The translations under genes and the position numbers were made by a program. Shown here piece after piece: positions 8,009 through 13,661 of a stretch of 13,661 nt of DNA; positions within the stretch are counted from its first letter, which is position 1; each line of letters begins with the position of its first letter. Under the pieces are notes generated by a model. It was not told where the DNA came from. It ran no database searches and was given only the letters and a program-made list of their open reading frames with translations. Location: NCBI GenBank assembly GCA_004151065.3, contig NWUY0300029596.1, positions 46,042 through 59,702 of the forward strand, written 5' to 3'. Source of the DNA: Larix sibirica. Its lineage: Eukaryota; Streptophyta; Pinopsida; Pinales; Pinaceae.

Positions 8009-8199
8009 ACAGTATATGTAGAGAAATTTATAGAATCGTGAGCATCATAAGTGTTCCAAATACCTACAATAGTTCCAACTGAACATCAAGTACAAGAAGA
8101 GAAACATAAATTGAGTTGTAGACTACCTCAATTTACCTTGGATATCTATGCTTATTGTTGTGCTCAAGTCTTGTGGACACAAGACCTCTAGGTGGCCCC
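8009..8199 (+). other. Spacer between internal LTR and pol remnant
   Basis: If the LTR to its left acted as a 5' LTR, a primer-binding site would begin within a few bases. The sequence here (ACAGTATATGTAGAG...) does not resemble the usual plant tRNA-complementary sites that begin TGG. No coding motif is seen until about 8200. Gag, protease and RT must therefore have been deleted from this copy. Confidence 0.4.
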
Positions 8200-9144
8200 T
8201 ATTGTACAATCGTGACCTTGACTTTGTTTCTACCTATCAGACACTGTGTGCAAGAAGGTCCGTCTCAAACTTTCATCTCTAGGATGAAACTATTCCATAT
8301 TGACCACCTTTGTGTCCCTTCAGAAGAGACTTAGAAGCTAATATGGGAGGCACACTACCGTTGAGTTGCATGGAAATTTATCATAGAGAAAGTTGTGGCA
8401 GTATTGCAAAATTACTTGTACTGGTTGAAGCTCTGACAAGATGTTGGAAAGTACATTAGATTATTTACTAATTGTACCATTTCCATACCTACCATTAAAA
8501 AATAGGGGTTGTACACTCTGTTTCCTACCCTAGATAGACCTTGGGAGTCCATCTCCATGGACTACATGTTTGGATTTCCTTCAACCAAGCATGGAAATGA
8601 TTGTGTATTTGTGGTTGTTGATTGTTCACTAATATGCAAATCTCAACTTCTTGTAAGAAGAGCATCACAGGGCCACTGCTAAGCTCTTCTTCAAGCATGT
8701 TTGGCTTCTCTTTGGATTCCCACGGACCATTATTGCTAATCAAGATAGTAAATTCCTAATTAATTTCCAATCTAACCTATGCTCAATGATGGATACCAAG
8801 CTAGCCAAATCAACTTCCTTCCACCCCCAAACTGATGGATAAGCAGAGGTGGTCAGCAGGATGATTGTGCATGTCCTTAGAATGTACAAATCTAAACATA
8901 CACACACTTGGGATGAGAGCCTTCCTTATGTTCACCATGGCTATAATAGATCCCTTCATGGATCTATTGGCCACAATGCCTTTCAAGTGTGCTTTGGGTT
9001 CCAACCATTAGCCCAAATTTATGTAGCATTGTCCATTGATTCTACACAATATGAATCTTCCCATGCTCAAACTGAGGTTGATCAGGAAACCAACTTTGTT
9101 GAACATATCCATAACATCAAACAACAATTTTATGATATTTTGCA
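8200..9144 (+). pseudogene. Ty3/gypsy pol remnant: integrase zinc-binding region and catalytic core
   Basis: The translation shows, across several frames, DLDFVSTYQTL (the segment before the integrase), WEAHY and YLYWLKL...DVGKYI (H2C2 zinc-binding region, about 8352-8460), then GLYT, RPWESISMDYM and HGNDCVFVVVD, KLFFKHVW, FGFPRTIIANQDSKF, FHPQTDG and EVVSRMIVHVLRMY, followed by TWDESLPYVHHGYNRSLH. This is the standard gypsy integrase order. The first catalytic Asp is present (8560-8562). The second is Asn (8738-8740, ANQD where the family reads SDRD). The Glu is present (8846-8848), 35 residues later as in D,D(35)E enzymes. The second zinc His and first zinc Cys are lost, a stop lies at 8840-8842, and frameshifts occur near 8630 and 8667. 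The frame is cut at the N at 9145, so the integrase C-terminus is missing. Integrase joins element cDNA to host DNA; this copy cannot. Confidence 0.88.
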
Positions 9145-9145
9145 N
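9145..9145. other. Ambiguous base (N) ending the integrase frame
   Basis: The open frame from 8849 runs into this N. Immediately afterwards the sequence is the short stretch that precedes the polypurine tract, with no integrase C-terminal domain in between. The bases from 9146 resemble those at the same distance before the internal LTR (around 6899-6915), so the sequence has jumped from mid-integrase to the end of the element. Confidence 0.7.
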
Positions 9146-9162
9146 ATCTGATTCTCCTCTTA

Positions 9163-9183
9163 CCTCATACATTAGGGGGCATC
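9163..9183 (+). promoter_or_regulatory. Polypurine tract before the 3' LTR
   Basis: CCTCATACATTAGGGGGCATC directly precedes the LTR. The ATTAGGGGG core (9171-9179) is a typical plus-strand primer for an LTR retrotransposon. The flanking bases match those before the LTR at 6937. Confidence 0.7.
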
Positions 9184-10199
9184 TATTATAGGTCAAATTT
9201 ACTCAATGATGCTCAAAAGCATCCTACATTCCCAACATATATCAATTGTGAGAAAAATCCTTCAAAAAATATTTTTTTGGATTGTATATGCACTCAGTCA
9301 GTGAGAAACACATGTATATGCATGTTACCCTTGAGCAACACATGTACACCTCATGAAAATTGAAAAATAAAAATAAAAAAGGAAAAATTAATTTCCACAT
9401 GTGATTGGGACAGTTGTAGTTCATTCTTGTCTCGATTACACCATAACCAACCACCTAAACCACTCACATTAGAGTATAAAACAAGCCTCAAATGGAAGGG
9501 TGGGGACCAATCATGATCAAAGCAAGTATATGCTGGAGAAATAGAATCGAGAGTTCACCTCAAGGATTTTACAATATCCTTCCCCTCAGTCTACCATTTG
9601 TGTTGAGTCATCCTTGTTCGTGAGAGTTAGGGGGGATAATCATACTTAATCCCTTTTAATCATCATTTGAGGAATTTTATGGAAGAAGTCTTGTCTTGGC
9701 CTGTGCATGGAGAATCCAGATTATGATGCAGCCACCTCACTGAAGACTCCAGTATACCTTTGTATACAGTTTGTCTCTTGAATAATATGAGATCGCTCTT
9801 ATTTCCGTCCCCTAAAACATTCTTTTTTATGTTTTAACTTGTTTACTTAAGATGTTTTGAGTGATTGAATTGTTGTAGAATGATACATGTTTGTTTACTT
9901 TGTCCAATTATGAATTCAAGTTATTACTTTTATTATTATTCTTCAAGAGTCAAAGGCATTTGAGAAGGGTACTTACTTGTTTCTTGTGTGCAGGAGCGTG
10001 AGGATTCTAAGATTGAACATAAGACAAGTATTGGAGCCACACACCTGTGAGTATTCAACCATCCATATCCAAGTAAGTACATATTACCATCTCTTTGGAT
10101 TCAATATTTGTTGTCAAAGTAGGAAATTTGAGTCAGATCTCCCTTGATCTGTGATAGCTCTGAACTGTAGCTATTTAGGTGAGTTAAAATCCCTTAACA
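9184..10199 (+). repeat. 3' LTR (1016 bp)
   Basis: Starts TATTATAGG (the TG has become TA) and ends CCCTTAACA. U3 aligns with 3161-3466. A TATA box lies at 9476-9482, TATGCTGGAGAAAT at about 9530, and a possible polyadenylation motif (AATAATA around 9781) follows in a T-rich region. The distal part contains a GCAG acceptor-like site (9990-9993) and a CAAGTAAGT donor-like site (about 10071), positions shared with the internal LTR. After CA at 10199 the LINE resumes within five bases. Small open frames here, such as 9242-9454 (-), are not genes. Confidence 0.78.
9476..9482 (+). promoter_or_regulatory. TATA box of the 3' LTR
   Basis: TATAAAA is followed by CAAGCCTCA, identical to the 5' LTR copy at 3451-3466. 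It lies 292 bp from the LTR start. Transcription from it would run out into the antisense strand of the LINE. Confidence 0.55.
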
Positions 10200-10204
10200 A
10201 CTTT
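10200..10204. repeat. Right target-site duplication of the LTR element (ACTTT)
   Basis: Follows the CA end of the 3' LTR and pairs imperfectly (3 of 5) with CCTTG at 3156-3160. Sequence from here rightwards is LINE ORF2 on the minus strand. Confidence 0.5.
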
Positions 10205-10282
10205 TGATTTCAAGAAGGGTCCTCTAATCAATGATCCATCCATAGACACATCTTTTCGTTGTATTGAATTTACTTCATGAAG

Positions 10283-11277
10283 CTAGGAAATAAGTCTCCA
10301 AGATCCTTTTGAACTTTGAGCTATGGTGAGAGATGCCCCCCCTATAAGGAGTGTGTCATTTGAAAATTGAGAATGGTTGATTTCTTTCACCCCTCTTATA
10401 ATCCGGATTCCAGGTGCACTTCCATCTGGTCTTGCTGCTTCTAACCCTCGACTTAGAGAGTCTTCCATGATAATATCTAGCATAGGGAAGAGGGTGCATC
10501 CTTGTCTCAATCCTCGTGTAGCCTGAAAGAAGTTAGTATCCCTCCCATTAACTAGTGGGGCTATCCATGGCTTCCCAATACAAGATTTTATCCAAGATAT
10601 GGATTGTACAAAAAATCCAAACATTTCTAACATTTGATAGAGAGAATTATGATTAACCCTGTAAAATGCATTGGCCATGTCTAGTTTGATAATCATACAT
10701 TTTTCTCACCTGCTTCTACTTGAATGTATAGCTTCCTGAACCAAATTGATGTTATAGAGGGTAAGATCGCCTTGATCCCATTGGATATAATTTTTGTGAG
10801 GATCTCGTATGAGATGTTGCACATGGAGATTGGACTAAACTAGTCAAAGGAAGATGGATATGATTCTTTTGGAATTAAATCCAAGAAGGATGAGTTGATC
10901 ACTCCTCCCAATTTGGGCTTCTTTTGGGCATGAACAAACATTTATTTTAGATCATTATTAATAATGTTCTAGCATAGTCTATAGAAGTGAATTGTGACTT
11001 ATCCTACACCAAGTGCCTTGTCAAGTTCCATTCCCCAGTCGGCTTCTTCTATTTCTTCCTCTGATATTCCTTGTATTAATCTAGAGATGACTTCCATGTT
11101 GATTAAAGGGGGAATGTTGAGCACGACCTCATAATGAGCCTCTTCATTCCCAACTTTATCTATTTGATATGTGGAGCTAAAGTGTTTGTATGCATCCTCC
11201 TTGTTTTTTTCAAAGTCTTGTATCCTAGCTCCATTTGTGCTTTGGATCTCTATGATTGATTTCCTAAGAAGGCACAC
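10283..11277 (-). other. Reverse transcriptase domain of LINE ORF2, active site mutated
   Basis: Ordered RT motifs are visible: a MELDKALG segment (about 11000-11030), DLIPKE (10864-10881), PISMCNISYEILTKII (about 10800), IIKLDMANAF (catalytic Asp at 10679-10681), SWIKSCIGKPWIAPLVNG, GLRQGC (about 10498-10515), IIMEDSLSRGLE and NHSQFSNDTLL (10355-10366). The last is the catalytic F-x-D-D box, read here as FSND, so the first of its two aspartates is Asn. The MELDKALGVG string is DPDKAPGPDG in active relatives. The motif order is that of plant L1-type LINEs. Confidence 0.88.
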
Positions 11278-11699
11278 TTGTGTCCATTATGAAAGAATGT
11301 GGTATTTCTACCTCCTACCTTCAACCAAATACTTCAGGATATTAGTCTACATTACTCTTCTTCTTATCAACTTGCTTTATGAATTTCTAATTGTAGATGT
11401 TCTTCTACTTTCAGATCCTATTTTGTAATTACCTTTTTCTCCAAAGCCATTTGATGTCTTTCTAGCTCTAATTGTTTATCCTTCCTTTCCTTTATGGGGG
11501 GTTTTACTTGCATCTTGGCCCATGCTTTTAGCTCTTTTTTGTTAATCCTCATTTTTTCTTCCCAGACAAAGAAAGGAGATCCTTGGCTTTCTTTGTTCCA
11601 AGCCTTGGATAAGTTATCGTCATGAATTCCTCCTTCCCCCCTAAATAGGATTAAATGTGAATGGGATTGGGACCAGGTTTGGATCTCCTTCTATTATCA

Positions 11700-12397
11700 A
11701 TGATGTTATTCTATGGTCTAAGACACACTAGAAGAGAGAATTTCAGTAGTCAAATTGAGATCAACCATGAGGAGGGAAATGTGAACAAGGAAATGATCTA
11801 ATCTTGTTGCACATGGCTTGGACCAATCCTTTTGTTTGTCCATGTAAAAAGCATTTTTCTTGGTTTGAGATCTACTAGGTCTTATTTCTACATAAGGTCT
11901 TCTACTGATTCCCTGAATGGATCCTTGACCTTTGACCCCCCCTTTTTTTTCTTCATTTGATAATGTAATGTTTAGATCCCCTGCTAGGATGAGATTTGGG
12001 TTATGATCTTGATCCTTCCAATTTAGGAGAGAGTTCCAACACTCTTTTTTTTCCAAACACAAAACATGGATATAAACGTTAAATATTGATACCTGTTGAT
12101 GTGATTAAATGTGAATTAAGGAGCCGAGAATCCAACATTATGTTGATTGTGAGTGAGTGAGCCTAAACTTTGATTCATCCCATAAGCTGGCCAAACCTCT
12201 TGAGGCTCCTCTAGAGCTTACTGGTATCCCTTTTCTCTGTTTCCAATTTTTTTCTGGCTTTGCAGAGGATTTCCTATTCCTCTTGTTTTCTCTCCTGGAT
12301 TAGTAGAATATCAAGTTTTTCCATTCTGATGATGTCTCTTAGGGATTCTTCTTTTTCCTACTTCCCATCCCTCTATTGTTCTAGGAGATGACTTCAT
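11700..12397 (-). other. Apurinic-like endonuclease domain of LINE ORF2
   Basis: The start gives EVIS-stop-NNRGMGSRKKK, where relatives read SWNxRG, so the Trp codon is a TAG (12381-12383). It is followed by LRDIIRMEKLDILLIQE (catalytic Glu at 12292-12294), VSSRGASRGLASLWD, VSIFNVYIHV, NLILAGDLNITLSNEEKKGG (GDLN at 11970-11981), TWTNKRIGPS, TRLDHFLV and a terminal DH pair (11713-11718, LDH instead of SDH). Most catalytic residues of the exonuclease-endonuclease-phosphatase fold are still readable, but at least three frameshifts and several stops separate them. Confidence 0.85.
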
Positions 12398-13000
12398 TGT
12401 AAACTTTTAGCATATGTGTGACCTCCTTTCATATTTGGAGGTTTCTGTCTTCCTCACTGCCCAATTCCTTAATTTTCCTTGTTTATTACTTTTCCAGCGT
12501 CGACTGTGCTCCAAGTGTCTTTTCTCATTCCACCTCTTCTTCCTTATTTCCTTTTTATGATTTCCTCCCTGTTTTGATCTTGTATCCAAATATGCTTCTT
12601 CTTGCTCTTGTGATTCTAAGGACTATGCTACTTGCCTTGTTTGATTTTTTGTTAGAGGGATATTTACCTTTTCTTTCCTAGCACGTATTTATTTCTCATG
12701 TTGTTCCTCCATGGTCTTTTTTTTATTTCTAGGGTTCTTCCAATATAGGTTCTATTCAATTTTATTGAATATCTTCTTGACTCTCTTCTTTAGGTTGCGA
12801 GAGTATTGCGTATCTGTTCTGAGAAGCCGTTAGATTTGTGGCTATTTTTTGGTTGGATTTCTAGTGGAGATCTCCTTTTGGATCTAGCATCCAGGTGGGT
12901 TTTTGGAATTTCTTTTCCCTTATTTGGACCCACCTCCTTTTTGCACACCGATCCATTGTGTTGAGTGTTCCAATCCTTTTGGATCTTTCTGATTTTTCTT

Positions 13001-13042
13001 GTAATCCTTCACAAAATGACCATATTCATGACAAATCTAGCA
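13001..13042 (-). other. CCHC zinc knuckle of LINE ORF1, damaged
   Basis: The frame reads C-stop-I-C-H-E-Y-G-H-F-V-K-D-Y. Spacing is C-x2-C-x4-H-x4-C, but the last Cys is Tyr (13001-13003) and the residue after the first Cys is a TAG (13037-13039). The preceding LDYEKLPFKC and following KKNQKD match the usual context of this knuckle in plant LINE ORF1. Confidence 0.85.
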
Positions 13043-13618
13043 TTTGAAGGGGAGTTTTTCATAATCCAATTGTTGGATGTGCATCCATTCATCCACTTCC
13101 TCTGCAATTACTACCTCCATATCCACTTCCACATAGATCCTTGAACATGAGAATTGATCTTTCAGCTCTAATATGTCTATGTATTTTCCCAGAGCATTTC
13201 CTACTATCTGCATTGACTAATTGTTCCAATAGTAAACTGGGAGGTGGGGAAGCCGAACCCATACTAGAAATACTATTGGAATGTCCTGGGTAGGGTCAAA
13301 ATACAGAGTCCATTTATTGAGATAGAGCCCTCTTGGCCCCACGAAATACAACTCATTTATGAAGAGTAGGTCCTAATATTTTTTGGCCTCGAAATGGAAA
13401 AGAAAGAAACCTTTTCCGACAAAAAAGAATTTGACTTCACCTTTAATCAATGGCCGCCATATTTTTTATGAGCACTAGACTCATCTTTCTAGGTATTGAC
13501 AGAGGGAGAGAGACCTTAAGAATGACATTGAGTTTCTTGACAAATTTTTACTGGGATGTTGAGATCGGACACTTGCCTTGTAGCGATACCAATCTATGGA
13601 AATCCTCCACATTCAACA

Positions 13619-13637
13619 GAGGGGGTGTAGCCCCCTC
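13619..13637 (-). repeat. Perfect 7-bp inverted repeat abutting the ORF1 start codon
   Basis: In the sense of the LINE transcript, GAGGGGG and CCCCCTC flank a five-base loop (CTACA) and begin at the base after the ATG. All seven pairs are complementary, and six are G-C. It would form a stable hairpin at codons 2-8. Confidence 0.6.
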
Positions 13638-13661
13638 CATAATCCATCGAGGTCAGAACCA

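Larger units (their letters stand above)
3161..10199 (+). mobile_element. Ty3/gypsy LTR retrotransposon (or nest) inserted in the LINE
   Basis: Bounded by TG at 3161 and CA at 10199. The U3 parts of the two outer LTRs (3161-3466 and 9184-9491) align along their length at roughly 80% by eye, so the insertion is old. A polypurine tract precedes the 3' LTR, and the only recognisable coding sequence is a gypsy-type integrase on the same strand. An internal LTR with its own polypurine tract (6916-8008) shows the locus is not one simple element. It is either a tandem LTR-internal-LTR-internal-LTR array made by unequal recombination or a nested insertion, in both cases with large deletions. Gag, protease, RT and primer-binding site were not found. 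Confidence 0.75.
10200..12397 (-). pseudogene. LINE ORF2, 5' half (endonuclease and RT)
   Basis: ORF2 starts near an ATG at 12397, about 10 bp past the last recognisable ORF1 frame. The endonuclease domain occupies about 11700-12397, a linker with FFVW- and FFHN-type strings about 11200-11700, and RT about 10283-11200. The RT region ends with FKRILETYFLAS and LLEI just before the insertion point. Both strands and all frames were read. The coding signal hops between frames with stops throughout, the longest open piece being 137 codons (10283-10696). The product would nick target DNA and copy the element RNA at the nick (target-primed reverse transcription). This copy is inactive. Confidence 0.87.
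12407..13640 (-). pseudogene. LINE ORF1 (DUF4283-like region, CCHC knuckle, basic tail)
   Basis: The likely start is ATG at 13638-13640, giving MEGATPPLLNVEDFHRLVSL. This frame carries a stop and shifts near 13462 into a frame that runs to 12920 with three TAG stops (13373, 13217, 13037). That frame shows IWRPLIKGEVKFFFVGKGFF, FHFEAKKY, GPRGLYLNKWTLYFDP, VWVRLPHLPVYYWN, IVGNALGKYIDI and SCSRIYVEVD, the DUF4283 pattern of plant LINE ORF1. Then come QLDYEKLPFKC and a CCHC knuckle. A Lys/Arg-rich tail with NRYAILSQ (about 12800-12836) extends to about 12407. ORF1 proteins bind the element RNA in the ribonucleoprotein particle. The 3' boundary is approximate. Confidence 0.82.
1141..13661 (-). mobile_element. 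Degenerate LINE (non-LTR retrotransposon), interrupted by an LTR element
   Basis: Reading the minus strand from the right edge gives, in order, ORF1 (DUF4283-like region, CCHC knuckle, basic tail), the ORF2 endonuclease, RT, RT connection, zf-RVT zinc finger and RNase H. This is the domain order of plant LINEs of the L1 clade that carry an RNase H. All parts contain stops and frameshifts, so the copy is dead. The coding sequence is split at 3160/10200 by a 7-kb LTR retrotransposon and collinear on either side of it. The 5' UTR is probably cut by the window edge, since the ORF1 ATG lies at 13640. The 3' end lies below 1141 and is undefined. Without the insertion the visible LINE is about 5.5 kb, close to full length. 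Confidence 0.85.

Noticed and set aside
3153-10146. An 8-bp match CTCCCTTG at 3153-3160 and 10139-10146 as the target-site duplication
   Set aside because: Using it would end the LTR without a CA terminus and would leave about 50 bases of non-LINE-like sequence in ORF2 out of frame with the left half. The 10199 boundary fits the LTR ends and LINE frame better.
3155-10195. A 5-bp match CCCTT at 3155-3159 and 10191-10195 as the target-site duplication
   Set aside because: It would start the LTR with GTG and end it with AAAAT. The CCTTAACA end shared with the internal LTR shows that the right-hand CCCTT is part of the LTR itself.
11171-12681. Plus-strand open frames at 11171-11428 and 12418-12681
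   Set aside because: Both are antisense to recognisable LINE coding sequence (the RT N-terminal segment and the ORF1 basic tail).
1-13661. A novel multi-gene biological system, defence cluster, CRISPR array, rRNA or tRNA gene
   Set aside because: No intact gene, no regularly spaced short repeat array and no recognisable RNA gene were found on either strand. All coding signals trace to decayed retroelements.

Overview
This is a stretch of repeat-rich plant nuclear DNA with no intact cellular gene. Every recognisable coding signal belongs to a decayed retroelement. The long AT-rich non-coding stretches, a non-LTR element with a plant-type domain set (DUF4283, CCHC knuckle, endonuclease, RT, zf-RVT, RNase H) and Ty3/gypsy LTRs about 1 kb long all point to a large seed-plant genome. 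The LINE sequence resembles families I associate with gymnosperms. That placement is recognition from memory, not a search result.

Layout. The outer element is an old LINE on the minus strand. Its 5' end lies at the right side of the window. ORF1 runs from an ATG at 13640 to about 12407. ORF2 starts near 12397 with the endonuclease, continues into RT as far as 10200, is interrupted for 7.04 kb, then resumes at 3160 with the RT thumb, a zf-RVT zinc finger and a C-terminal RNase H ending at a stop codon at 1141-1143. The first 1.14 kb of the window holds LINE 3' UTR and unassigned sequence.

The interruption (3161-10199, plus strand) is a Ty3/gypsy LTR retrotransposon or nest. It begins with TG and ends with CA. 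Removing it, with one copy of a decayed 5-bp target duplication (CCTTG / ACTTT), puts the two LINE halves back in one reading frame. Inside it are: a 5' LTR remnant cut off just after its TATA box (3161-3466); about 3.5 kb of unrecognised sequence (3467-6936); a second LTR of the same broad family with its own polypurine tract (6916-8008); a pol remnant covering the integrase zinc-binding and core regions (about 8200-9144); and a polypurine tract with a full 1016-bp 3' LTR (9163-10199). Gag, protease and RT of the LTR element were not found.

Two single Ns (5396 and 9145) sit exactly at structural breaks. The first joins two 533-bp near-identical copies. The second ends the integrase reading frame abruptly. 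Both look like assembly joins, so parts of this layout may be artefacts.

The genes do not work together in the present. The window records a LINE insertion, a later LTR-element insertion into it, rearrangement, and mutational decay with catalytic residues lost in RT, RNase H and integrase. I found no novel functional system. The most interesting items are the dated nesting, the three-LTR structure, a conserved exon-like block in the LTR U5 region, and the unexplained 3.5-kb interior.
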